Positions 1-9,400 of a stretch of 28,216 bases of DNA are shown here, in pieces. The stretch is from Stentor roeselii (lineage: Eukaryota > Ciliophora > Heterotrichea > Heterotrichida > Stentoridae). The notes under the pieces were generated by a model that saw nothing but the letters and a program-made list of their open reading frames with translations, had not been told where the DNA came from and ran no database searches. The translations under genes were made by a program, and so were the position numbers. The stretch spans positions 1-28,216 of the forward strand of contig RSEH01000391.1 in the NCBI GenBank assembly GCA_006503475.1, written 5' to 3'. Numbering within the stretch: the first letter of the stretch is position 1; the number at the start of each line of letters is the position of its first letter.

Positions 1-246
1 CAACATCACCCAGAGAACTGTTGACATTTGAGCTGGCATATCAAACGAAGGAATGGATAAAGCATGTTTTTTTCCAAAGAAATAAAGGCCACGGTCTGTA
101 CTCGATGCTGTGTTCGCAGTTTCCACTTTACCGTCACGGCCTGCACCTGAAAAATCAAAAATATTCAACCCAAAGTTGTAGCCGAGATGATACTCGACCA
201 GATGTTTGGAAAGGCATGGGACAATAAACAACAAGAGAAAATTCAT
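1..246 (-). CDS. Secreted LamG-like repeat protein, N-terminal 82 residues (runs off the left edge)
   Basis: Reading the minus strand from the ATG at 246-244, the frame stays open to base 1 and gives 82 residues. The first residues, MNFLLLFIVPCLS, look like a signal peptide. The next part matches the start of the LamG/concanavalin-A-like units of the giant receptor in this window: an F-D-F strand, a short Gly/Thr-rich stretch, then the signature S-T-D-R-G-L-Y-F-F-G, a hydrophobic run and V-L-W-V. The receptor units have D-P-x-x-x-x-x-R-G-Y-Y-F-T-G and x-x-W-V at the same places. It therefore encodes a related surface or secreted protein, transcribed away from the kinase genes. Unlike the receptor, it starts with a LamG-like domain right after the signal peptide, without a leading Cys-rich piece. 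Whether it is another receptor or a short secreted protein cannot be seen here. The local base composition is clearly richer in GC than the flank at 247-1249, which supports coding. Confidence 0.85.
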   Translation of the reverse strand, partial: MNFLLLFIVPCLSKHLVEYHLGYNFGLNIFDFSGAGRDGKVETANTASSTDRGLYFFGKKHALSIPSFDMPAQMSTVLWVML

Positions 247-1249
247 TTATAAGGACTGATTTATGGAAATAGCCTTGCAAAATTTATTTACTTATTCAAT
301 ATAGACCTTTTCTTAGATAATTTAGAATTAATTTCTGAAAGATAATTCCTAAGGCCATATTTGGAGAGTTTATTTGGTTTTATAAATAGAAATTTAGATT
401 ATTTGAAGTTTAAATAATTACTGAAAATTTCTAAAGGATATTAGGATATTTGTATGAATAGGTAATAACCTGTTAATCAAAAAAATCTAGTCTGTTTGAA
501 ATATTTATGGAGATTGATAATTATGATAAGATGCTGAGTAAAATCTTTTTTTCATAATAGGAATCAATCAAAAGTATAAAATAATTTAATATAAAGTACT
601 CAGAATGCATAAAATATTTTGAAATTAATATCTGATTATTTTTTACTGATTTTTGTGGTGCTTAAATAGAATCATCCTTGTATTTTGAGTGTGAATGATC
701 TTTAGGAAAATAAATTACATATAATTCTTTATTTTTTGGGAAAAGATAATTCAACTATTACAAAACATATATAAACCTAAAAGAAGATAAGACATTTGAA
801 ATTATTCGCTATATTTATGTTACTTTTAAGATTATAGATAGACTTTTCTCTCTTATCACTTAAGTTGATTGTTTTTTTACAATATTTCTTTACTATGAAT
901 GAACCTACCGTCCTTATTAGAATTCAAGATAGAAACTTATCATGTGTCACTTAATCGGAATAAAATTACTTTATACAATATATATTTCGAAAATAAGATT
1001 GATCTTATATGTCTTACTTTTATTTTTAAGATATTTCTAATATTATGATCTCAAGTTTACAATTTGAAATTATCAGATTCCTCAAAGTAATTCATTTGTA
1101 AATATAAAGTGATTAAAATGTCTAAGTAGCAAAGTTGACTTTCTCATAATAAACTAAGCCTAAAATAATCAAGGCATTACACCTACTTAAAATAATATTG
1201 AAAAATCTTAGTTCAATTTCCCATAATTATTTACTCATTCTTCAATAAA
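247..1249. other. AT-rich intergenic region between divergent genes
   Basis: About 1 kb of strongly AT-rich DNA with stops in every frame separates the left-edge LamG gene (minus) from the pseudokinase gene (plus), so it must carry the promoters of both. The longest ATG reading frame I noticed is 49 codons (899-1048), with AT-driven composition and no recognisable motif. A small tandem pair AGGATATT/AGGATATT lies at 435-450. I see no tRNA, no long repeat and no clear core promoter element. This is the largest gap in the window; gaps in the 5.7-26.5 kb cluster are mostly under 30 bp. Confidence 0.6.
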
Positions 1250-2866
1250 ATGATCTATAATCCTATGCTCATAACAAGAGACTTAGAAACTGAAATAATA
1301 AAATTCGACAATCCAAAAGTAATCAAGTTCAAAAATAATCCAAAATACTGGAGCTCAATGACTTATATGAAGATAAGCCAAAGTCTTTCTGATGAAAGAA
1401 AAAACATTTTATCACATTTTTTGGTTTTGAGTTTGATTCAAGATAAAAACACGAAAATATCTCGAATTTACAGGTGCTTTGACATAGTTCTCCATGTTTT
1501 CGCTACTTATCCCTCAGAATACGAAAACTATTTCAGACAATTTTTCAATGCCCTTGCAAATAGTAAAACTCGTAACCTAAGAGAAGACGTGTTTTTGTTG
1601 GTTATATTAAAATCCTTAGCTGTCGAAAGTGATGAAAGAATGAACCGAATCGAACAGAGAATTGCCCTAAAGTTCAATAGTCTACTGAAAAAAGTTTTTT
1701 TGGGAATCGATAAGAAGAAGATCTTGAAATACTTGGCCATTCTTGTCGACCTGCAAAACATCGGGTGGAACTTCACCAATGAAAAAAAGGTTCTAGTCTT
1801 GGCGTCACTCAAGTGCCTTGAAATAAAGAAAAATTTTGCAGGAAAGTTATTAAAATATCCTCAGGACTATTACAAAGCCTGCTCAACCAACATTATTCAT
1901 TTGGTATCTCTTTTGACTGACGATGAAATTACAGGAAACATGGTCTCATCAGTATTTCAACAATTAAATTCCGAGTTCTACAGCCAATCTTCAAGCATTT
2001 CTTTGTGCAAGCAAGTCTACCGTCATATCCCTAAAAATCCTTGGAACTCTTTCACGATTCAAGTGGATCAATTAAAACTAACCTCGACTTATAAAGAAGA
2101 AGTCTTCCCAGAACTGATAATTACTCATCATACAGCAGTTTATCAAAACTACCTCGATTTAAGTGTGAAAATCTTCCACTTGAAAAACCAAAATATCAGA
2201 ACTTCAGTGCTTCATTATTTGAAACTCATGACTGACAGGTCCAAACTAGCGAGCAGTAAAAATTTCATTCAAAACTTGCTTGGGTACTTTGAACTTAATC
2301 AAAAAATCTTCGTGTTCCTTGAACCTTTTCATGCCAGTCTCATCGACTTGATCTCGAAATCAAAAAAAGAATTACCTGAAAAGTATTTGAAAAAAGTGAC
2401 TAAAAGACTGATTTGTTCATTTGTCAAACTCGAAAAACACAGCCTTTTTCATGGAAATTTTAAACCTCATCACATTCTGTGCAATGAAAAATGGAACTTG
2501 AGAATCTCTGGGTTTCCTGATGATATCAACATTGATATTGAGAAGAGTTTTAAGAATAGAACTGACCTGATTCAAGGGTGTTCTGGGTATAATGCGCCTG
2601 ATATTCCTGATGTTTATGATCACCAAGGGAAATATTTTAAGAAAAGAGCTGATGTTTTCGCTTTGGGAATGGTTTTGCTGCAACTTGCTACTCGGCAAAA
2701 ACTTGATGGAATTAATAAAAATAAGGATCGAAGAGATGCTCTTGTTCTTAATATCAAGTTCAAGTGGTTAAGAGATATTTTGAACAAAATGTTAGCGTCT
2801 AGCTATGATAATCGACCTTTGTTCAAGGATTTGCTGATTTTTTTCAAGAAATTGAATGCAGAATGA
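1250..2866 (+). CDS. Pseudokinase with helical N-terminal domain
   Basis: The protein has 538 residues; the start is the ATG at 1250 (context AATAAAATG). Residues 1 to about 270 look all-helical and match no family I can name. Residues from about 285 to the end have a protein kinase fold. The beta-3 lysine is kept in S-V-K-I-F (K307), the F-helix aspartate in A-D-V-F-A-L-G (D468), and there is an A-P-D segment in place of APE. The catalytic residues are changed. The HRD motif reads H401-G-N403, the metal-binding Asn of the catalytic loop is His408, and DFG reads S420-G-F. No glycine-rich loop is visible. Phosphotransfer is therefore very unlikely, and a scaffold or allosteric role is more likely. 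The next gene has the same layout with an intact catalytic loop, so the pair probably arose by tandem duplication. Stop is TGA. Confidence 0.85.
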   Translation: MIYNPMLITRDLETEIIKFDNPKVIKFKNNPKYWSSMTYMKISQSLSDERKNILSHFLVLSLIQDKNTKISRIYRCFDIVLHVFATYPSEYENYFRQFFNALANSKTRNLREDVFLLVILKSLAVESDERMNRIEQRIALKFNSLLKKVFLGIDKKKILKYLAILVDLQNIGWNFTNEKKVLVLASLKCLEIKKNFAGKLLKYPQDYYKACSTNIIHLVSLLTDDEITGNMVSSVFQQLNSEFYSQSSSISLCKQVYRHIPKNPWNSFTIQVDQLKLTSTYKEEVFPELIITHHTAVYQNYLDLSVKIFHLKNQNIRTSVLHYLKLMTDRSKLASSKNFIQNLLGYFELNQKIFVFLEPFHASLIDLISKSKKELPEKYLKKVTKRLICSFVKLEKHSLFHGNFKPHHILCNEKWNLRISGFPDDINIDIEKSFKNRTDLIQGCSGYNAPDIPDVYDHQGKYFKKRADVFALGMVLLQLATRQKLDGINKNKDRRDALVLNIKFKWLRDILNKMLASSYDNRPLFKDLLIFFKKLNAE

Positions 2867-3129
2867 AGTAGGTTAGGTTAATTCATTATTAGAATAGGGT
2901 TGTATAGGTTATTGAAGATTGGATAAGTTTTATTATCAAGATGTATCAGCATCAAATATTTAGTTCTTTTTAAGAGCATATTTATTCTTTAATCTATTAC
3001 AATCTAGAAATTTCCTATATTTTATTTATCTTAACATAATGGTATTTCTAGAAATTCATCTAGATTCCCAATCAGTATAGATTCTTAAATCTACCATCTA
3101 TGCCTTCTTCCCACTCACATAAGAAATAA
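2867..3129 (+). promoter_or_regulatory. Spacer between the two kinase-like genes
   Basis: This 263-bp AT-rich gap holds the 3' flank of the pseudokinase gene and presumably the promoter of the kinase gene. TCTAGA-type palindromes cluster near 3000-3065, including the perfect palindrome ATTTCTAGAAAT. In DNA this AT-rich they could arise by chance. No reading frame looks coding. Confidence 0.3.
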
Positions 3130-5034
3130 ATGGCTGGAAAAAGTTTGATAAATCATTTGAGGTGTGTTGCAAATATCGAATACTCCTCCGACTTCTTTTC
3201 AAATCTAGAAGATAAGCAAATAATAGCAGACTCCAACCTGAACTTCCAAAAATTGAAATTATTTGAAGAAGACATCAGCCAAGAACTATTCGAGAGACTG
3301 CTTAATTGGTTTAAAAGCGAAGCTGACTTTAGAGGAAAGCAGAACCTTCTAGATTTATTTGCTTTGAACCACATTACTTGGCTGCTAAAACAAAATAAAT
3401 TCAGCCATGTGAGTCTTGTTAAGACTCTCGAAGATATTTCTAACAAAAATTTCATTAAAAGGGTTGAGTCAAATTTCGTGAATTCTTATGCGACTCAAGT
3501 ACTTTCGGTGAATAAGGATTTGGATGTATTTGAAGACTTTGCGAAATGTATCGAAATCATTAAAAACTCTCAGGCTAGAGATGAACTCGCTACAGTTATT
3601 TACATTGAAATTAGTGACCATCTAGATGAAAGAATCAAAGATGCTAAGATAATAGCTAGAAAACTGAAAGCACTACCTGTTACTACAAAGATGAACTACG
3701 AAATTACTGAGATTTTCATAGACAGGTTCTTGGCACTCTTGACTTATAATGATCAATTCTCCAACAGTCCTGTAATTCTTGATGAACTTTATGTTGAACT
3801 AACAGAAGAAGAAGTTATTTCCACTATATTCGAACTAATAAACTTCCCATTTAAAGGGAGACACGAATCAATTTTTTCTTCCTTTAAGTCAAAATTTCAA
3901 GAAGAATTAAAAAAGCTAGAATCAGTGCATCCTTCATCTAATCCAACCGAAGCCAAAGGTGGGTTAAGCAGTTTCTATGATAATCTCACAATTCCAAGTA
4001 TAAAAGAGCTTCATCCAGAAGAAATCTGCAGTCAGCTTCCAATAAAAAATGTATACGACTTGAACTTTGATCGAATAAAAAAGATTTACTCATCACCCAA
4101 GAATAGAATATTTGTGATCGCCTGCAACTACAAACAAGAAAGAGTCGCCGTCAAGTTCTTCGACCAATCAAAAGGAGGACAAAACGTCACATCTCTTCAA
4201 AACCAGGCACTTTACATGTACGCGATGGGGAAATACCCTAATTTCGTTCAAGTTTACGGAGCTTTCATGAGTCGTATTCCTGAGCAAGTGAAAAAACAAC
4301 TCGAATATAATTCAAACGACCCCCACGGCTGCTTAGTGATGGAATATTGTTACAAGTCACTTCAAGACTTCATCAGTAAAGATCTCAAAAGTTCTAAATC
4401 CATAAATGAAAAAACAAGACAACAGATGACTCTTGAATGCGGACTTGACTTGATCGATGCAATGGCTCGTCTCAACAGCAAAGGAATAAAACACAAGGAC
4501 ATCAAACCTGCAAATATTTTGATTTCAAATAAAGACAATAAAGTCATCTTGAAAATCGCGGATTTTGATGTTTCGACGAAGGCTGAATTGGAACAAGAAA
4601 GAACTGTTGTTCGAGAAACTGGAGTCGTTGGAACTGAAAGCTACGCTTCTCCTGAACTTTTTGATTTACTCAAACCCAAAAGCAAAAATTCAACCACTTG
4701 TCAGTCTGAATCGTCGAAGAAAAAAATTGAGTTCAACCCGAATCGCTCTGATGTGTTTTCTTTGGGGTTGACTTTACTCGAAATGGCTTCGTTGAATGAT
4801 ATCAGGTCTCTTAATGATGTGGAAACTGCTGGAAGTGCTATCAATTTAGAGAATAAGATTAAAAGAAGAATTGATAATGAAATAGAGAATGAACAATTGA
4901 AAGTACTGCTAAATCTCATGCTTAAGATCGACCCTCGGGTTAGACCTCCTTTTAGAGAACTTGAAAAGGAATGTGCTAGAAATACTGTCAATGTGTCTAA
5001 AGCACATCGTTCAAGAGGTGAAGATGTCTTTTAA
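3130..5034 (+). CDS. Protein kinase with helical N-terminal domain
   Basis: The protein has 634 residues; the start is the ATG at 3130 (context AATAAATG). Residues 1 to about 270 look helical and of unknown family. The kinase domain runs from about 310 to 620. It keeps the beta-3 lysine in R-V-A-V-K (K342), a complete catalytic loop H455-K-D457-I-K-P-A-N462, and the metal-binding Asp in D478-F-D, where the usual Gly is Asp. G-T-E-S-Y-A-S-P-E is a normal activation-segment end, and S-D541-V-F-S-L-G the F-helix. Two features are weak: no glycine-rich loop is visible (S-S-P-K-N-R-I-F stands there), and the alpha-C glutamate seems replaced near N-Q-A-L. The fold should be a Ser/Thr-type kinase and is probably active. 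A 40-residue Ser/Lys-rich insert follows the APE motif. I cannot name the kinase group. It follows a pseudokinase paralogue by 263 bp on the same strand. Stop is TAA. Confidence 0.88.
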   Translation: MAGKSLINHLRCVANIEYSSDFFSNLEDKQIIADSNLNFQKLKLFEEDISQELFERLLNWFKSEADFRGKQNLLDLFALNHITWLLKQNKFSHVSLVKTLEDISNKNFIKRVESNFVNSYATQVLSVNKDLDVFEDFAKCIEIIKNSQARDELATVIYIEISDHLDERIKDAKIIARKLKALPVTTKMNYEITEIFIDRFLALLTYNDQFSNSPVILDELYVELTEEEVISTIFELINFPFKGRHESIFSSFKSKFQEELKKLESVHPSSNPTEAKGGLSSFYDNLTIPSIKELHPEEICSQLPIKNVYDLNFDRIKKIYSSPKNRIFVIACNYKQERVAVKFFDQSKGGQNVTSLQNQALYMYAMGKYPNFVQVYGAFMSRIPEQVKKQLEYNSNDPHGCLVMEYCYKSLQDFISKDLKSSKSINEKTRQQMTLECGLDLIDAMARLNSKGIKHKDIKPANILISNKDNKVILKIADFDVSTKAELEQERTVVRETGVVGTESYASPELFDLLKPKSKNSTTCQSESSKKKIEFNPNRSDVFSLGLTLLEMASLNDIRSLNDVETAGSAINLENKIKRRIDNEIENEQLKVLLNLMLKIDPRVRPPFRELEKECARNTVNVSKAHRSRGEDVF

Positions 5035-5367
5035 TTGTTTTGGGTAGTTAGTTAAATAGTTTAGAGTTTGAAATTAACTAAATTAATAAATTAATCTTGT
5101 GAAAGTATTTAAAAACTTGATTATTTTCAAATAGATAGACTATACTATATTTTTCGAATCTGATAATTAATATAAAAATCTTTAGCATCCTAATCTTGAT
5201 GAAGAATTTGAAACTTGTAATTAATCTCTGAAAACATTCAGTTATTTTAATCTAAGTACCTTATACTATAAGGATTCTAGACAGATAATATATAATTATG
5301 ATACTGTTTAATATTAAGTAGTTAATCAATAAAATTTCGGCAACCTCAGTATGGCAACATATAATAC
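5035..5367. other. AT-rich intergenic region
   Basis: These 333 bases lie between the kinase gene and the small basic protein gene, both on the plus strand. They are very AT-rich with stops in all frames. I see no RNA gene, repeat or conserved element. The promoter of the small gene presumably lies here. Confidence 0.5.
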
Positions 5368-5724
5368 ATGGATTTTTTCAATGCTCGTAGTCGAGATTTC
5401 AATGAATTTTTAAAAAGTCCGAATGCAAGAGGCTATTTTGTTCCAAGCACACCATTAAGACGCCAGTTCAGAATCAGAAGAATTTCTACCCCAAATAATA
5501 TCCAAAGTAGTATTCTTTATAAAACACCTTCCCAGGAACCATGCATTATCAAAAGACTGAAACTAATCACTAGAAATAAATCTGAAAGGTTTTTCAGGAG
5601 AAGAAAAGAAGATTGTTATACTTCAATCAGTAAATGTGATAGATCAAGCAGAAGTATCCAGTCACGTCCATCTATTGTTATCCCTTCAGTGAACTTTCTA
5701 AGTACTCTGCACATAAATAAATAA
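5368..5724 (+). CDS. Small basic protein of unknown function
   Basis: A 118-residue reading frame starts at the ATG at 5368 (context ATACATG) and ends in TAA. The product is very basic (many Arg and Lys, with an R-R-R-K run near residue 77) and has Ser/Thr-Pro sites such as S-T-P-L-R and K-T-P-S-Q. It has no signal peptide, membrane segment or known domain that I can see, and it is probably disordered. Composition rises in GC compared with both flanks, and the frame ends 26 bp before the stop of the convergent nicolin-1 gene, in keeping with the tight packing here. It could be a microtubule- or nucleic-acid-binding protein, but nothing in the sequence decides this. A chance reading frame cannot be fully excluded. 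Confidence 0.55.
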   Translation: MDFFNARSRDFNEFLKSPNARGYFVPSTPLRRQFRIRRISTPNNIQSSILYKTPSQEPCIIKRLKLITRNKSERFFRRRKEDCYTSISKCDRSSRSIQSRPSIVIPSVNFLSTLHINK

Positions 5725-5750
5725 ACCTAACCATTCTTAAATGATATTAA

Positions 5751-6314
5751 CTACTGTAACTGCGAAACTTCTAGCCTGCTCACTTCTACATTCCCATTCA
5801 AAGTTTCTTCATATCCAGCCAAGTCATTACCAGCAGCACTATTAATAACTTCAACCTTTTCCTGAATCCTTTCCCTCAGCCTCGAAAAAGCACTAAGAGG
5901 TTCATTTTTCTTAACAACTGGTTTTTCCCTAATGGTATAGCACGAGACATTCCTCAAGCAAAATTCTTTCCAATTAGGAGAAGGCTGCACCAAATAAATT
6001 CTAATTTCCTTGAAATACCCGGGCATGAAGTGTTCATTAAAAAACGTAGCAGGTACAATGCACCAGTTTTCCGCGTCATTCTCGAAGTGCGGGGAATGAG
6101 TCAACTTGAAGTCAGTCAAAATAGTGACCCATCGATTTTCCCTCGTAAGTTGTTGAATGTTGATGCTGGAGACGTAGTAGTTCTGAAACAAAATGTACTC
6201 CAACTTCTCCGGGCGAGAGGCGGTCACTGAAATGTACGTCGGGCAGGGCAGGGTGCCTTCTTTGATCACGTTCGAAACTATCACCGGGATCTGGTCGCAC
6301 TCAGAGTTTTCCAT
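5751..6314 (-). CDS. NICN1: Nicolin-1 homologue, subunit of tubulin polyglutamylase complex
   Basis: The 187-residue product starts at the ATG at 6314-6312 and ends in TAG at 5753-5751. It resembles vertebrate nicolin-1 over most of its length. The visible matches are an F-Q-N-Y-Y segment near residue 43 (F-K-N-Y-Y in nicolin-1), R-W-V-T-I-L near residue 61, and E-I-R-I-Y-L-V-Q-P-S-P-N-W near residue 104 (L-R-L-I-L-R-Q-P-S-P-L-W in nicolin-1). A C-terminal charged helix and a short acidic strand also correspond. Nicolin-1 co-purifies with the TTLL1 tubulin polyglutamylase complex, which adds glutamate side chains to axonemal and neuronal tubulin. It has no catalytic domain of its own. The size is close to that of the family, and no intron is needed. 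Its ATG is only 17 bp from the ATG of the giant receptor gene on the other strand, so its promoter must overlap coding or leader sequence of that gene. Confidence 0.85.
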   Translation of the reverse strand: MENSECDQIPVIVSNVIKEGTLPCPTYISVTASRPEKLEYILFQNYYVSSINIQQLTRENRWVTILTDFKLTHSPHFENDAENWCIVPATFFNEHFMPGYFKEIRIYLVQPSPNWKEFCLRNVSCYTIREKPVVKKNEPLSAFSRLRERIQEKVEVINSAAGNDLAGYEETLNGNVEVSRLEVSQLQ

Positions 6315-6420
6315 TGGCTAAGATTATAAAAATGTTTCTCGCCTTTGTTTTCGCTTCAGTCGCTCTCATCGCGCAGGGCGCCTGCTCGGCTCGGGATGGG
6401 TGGAAATGTCTTCAATGTCA
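6190..6420. promoter_or_regulatory. Divergent start region with GC peak, nicolin-1 / giant receptor
   Basis: Two opposite ATGs stand at 6314 (minus) and 6332 (plus), with 17 bp between them. The bidirectional promoter therefore has to lie within or right beside coding sequence, or one gene must use a longer untranslated leader across the other. By direct count, G+C is 35 of 60 at 6241-6300 and 37 of 60 at 6361-6420, far above the surrounding AT-rich DNA, and CpG is frequent. TATAAAA at 6325-6331 touches the receptor ATG and is too close to act as its TATA box. Confidence 0.5.
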
Positions 6421-9400
6421 ACATCTGGAAATCCTTTTTGAAGGACTTTGCCTTGCCAGATGTCCTGATGGTTACCAAAATCTTCAACAAACTTGCCTGT
6501 TTCAATCACAGGAAACGATTAAAACTCGCTTCGAACCTGAAGAAAACTCTAAAATCGAAGAAGTCTTTCAAGGCACCCTCGAAGGTCTTTGGATGGACAC
6601 GAAAAGAGGGGCTTATTTTCAACAGAATTCAAAACTGGTCACGAAAAAACATGTCTTGCTTGCAAATCAGGGAACTTTGAGCTTTTGGATCTTTGTAGAA
6701 ACTCCTGGATTTGTCTTGTTTTCTCAGAAAAACTTTGAAGTTGCTCTTGATGGCCAGCTGGTCAAGATGATGACTTATGGAGCGAAAAGTGAAGCTTTGA
6801 TTAGTCAGAGGACTTGGCAGAAGGTTAGTCTGGCTTGGGTTTTGAGGGATTGTGGACTGGTTGGAAGTTTAAGTGTTGGGCAAGTCACTGTAAGTGGATG
6901 TGAAAAACCAGATTCTGCTTGGGGAATTAGTGAAGAACAGCTGGTTTTTGGAGGACCTCTCGGGTTTGAAGGGTTTTTGTATAGCTTTTTTCTTTCTAAT
7001 CAAGTTGCTTCTGGACCTGATTACTTGGGCTTGGTTGACTGTCAAATCGAGCAGTTTGCACGCGGAGGGATATGTGAAAAATGTAGGGAGAAATATCCGT
7101 GTAAAGAGAGTTTTTTAGATTCTAATGAAGTTTCAAGGCATTCTCATGCAAGGGCAAGAAGATTGAACCATTGTAATAATTGTTTAAGTTGCTCTTCAAC
7201 TACTGACCCAAATCCTTGCCAAGAATGCAATTCTTCATATAAACTTGTATTTGGACTGTGTATAACCTCCGATCCTACTTTCATTACTGCTGATACAACA
7301 ACTTACACTCAAACCGCTGAACTTATTTTCGATCTTGATCTGAGTAACAAAATTCTAAATGATGTTTCAGATAGTGCATCAAGTATTACAGTTTCATCTG
7401 GTTCAGCTTCAGATTTTTATCCAAACTATGATTCAAATGATCCATTAGCAGCCAAAGAAAGAGGTTATTACTTCACAGGGTCATCATATATGACTTTAAG
7501 TAGTTCTTTATATTTTGCCCCTGAGTTTTCATTCGCAGTTTGGGTATCATCAGAATTATCCGCACCACAGGGTTGCATTTTTAGCAAGACTTCAATTGTG
7601 TCTTTATGTTTTAATTCTGCTATAATTGAATTAAAACTATTTGGATCAAGTGTATTCAGCTCAACTACTACAATAAGCCAGAACACCTGGTATAAAATAG
7701 TTGTCGCAATGGATGCAACAACAAACGGAGAATATGTCGCGACTTTCTATATCAACTCAGAAACTGGTGAGAGCTCCTCTAATCTAGATATAGGAATAAT
7801 TGATGATAGCGGGACAGCATCAAATTACATTGGCAGTTTAAATACTTCAACTGACGGATTCACAGGATTTATAAAAATGGTCAGAATTTACAATATTTAT
7901 AAACAGCAAACTGACATCTCCTCAGTATTCTCAAGTACTACACTACCATCAGTATTTTGCCCAATCAGTAAATATTACGATGGCTCTAGTTGCACTACTT
8001 GTAATTTTTGTTCAAATGGTTGCAGTAGAGGTGATACTTGCAACTTGTGTATTTCTGAAAGTTGCATAAATTGTTCAGGCTACTCATCTGGTGAATGTAC
8101 TTCTTGCATATCCAACGCAGCTGGGACTAATTGCGATTGCTCAAGCACTTTTTTCTGGGACTCAACAAATAAAATTTGCGCTTCTTGTCAAAATAACTGC
8201 GATGTATGCAATTCAGCAAGCCTGGGAGATTGCACTACTTGTGTGAGTGGATATAACCTGATACAGAAAGTCTGCATCCAGGCTTGCCCTTCAGGATATT
8301 CAGGTTCCTGCACTTTTGATAAAGATTTTGTATTTAACCTTGACCTTGATAATAAAATCCTTGACTCTTGGACTGAAAGCGAGTCATCCATTCTCATCTC
8401 GACTGGAGAGGACAATATTTTTTACCCGAACTACAAATCGACTGACCCTTATCCAACGAAAGAAAGAGGATACTATTTTACTGGAACTTCTTATCTGAAA
8501 GGCAGTTCAGATTCTCTTAAGTTCGCACCTGAAAGTACGATTTATACATGGATCAGACCAGAGACTACAGATGCTAATTTATTTTCAAAGCAAGATTCCT
8601 TAAATGGCTTTCTTTATAAATTGGAAATTACTTCAGGGTTCGTGAAATGCACTTTAGGGAGCCTTGACTTTACTTCTAATTATCAGGTTAGTTCAAATTC
8701 TTGGAATTTTATTGGAGTTAAGATGGAAATTAACTCTGATTTTAAATACGAAGCGAATTTTCAAATAAATTCAAATTCTGAGAAAATATTAGCATCAGCC
8801 ACAGGGTACTTTGATGATAGTTCAACATCTTTCAATATTTTGATTGGAGGTTCATATCCTCTCTTATCAAATACATTCACCGGCTTTATCTGGAAACTGT
8901 TAATTTACAATTCCAAGTCGCCAGACCTGTCAACTTTATCATCCACATCTTTTCCCGCCAATTGTCCTATCACTAAATTCTACGATTCAAGCACCTGCAT
9001 AGATTGCAATAATGCATGCACCACAGGATGTGTAAGAAACGACATAAAATGCAATCTTTGCTCTGACCAGCAATGTTCAACTTGTTCCGATTTTTCAACT
9101 TGCGATTCTTGCATAACAAATGCATCTGGAAATCCTTGTGACTGTTCTCCTGGTTTCTTTTGGAAGAGTTCCACTGAAGAATGTTCGAGCTGCACATCGA
9201 ACTGTGACACTTGCAGTGATGAGCAGTTTAACAGCTGCACTTATTGTTCGACAGGATTTTATTTAGCAGAAAACTGTTGTGTTGCGAACTGTCCAGCTGG
9301 GTATTCAGCGAACTCAGGGACTAGGACTTGCGACCTTGTGAATAGTCCTGGGTTTGATTTTAAACCGGAAAAAATTGAAGATCAGGTTGTTGGGGCTGGA

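Noticed and set aside
21-227. Plus-strand 68-codon frame at the left edge
   Set aside because: It starts on a non-ATG codon and lies opposite a minus-strand frame with a signal peptide and LamG signature; it is a shadow of that gene.
899-1048. 49-codon ATG frame in the AT-rich spacer
   Set aside because: Its composition matches the non-coding spacer, its product is a low-complexity mix of I, L, K, F and N, and no domain or tight neighbour supports it.
6314-6331. Upstream TTG start for the giant receptor
   Set aside because: Nuclear genes of this type start at ATG; the ATG at 6332 gives a clean signal peptide.
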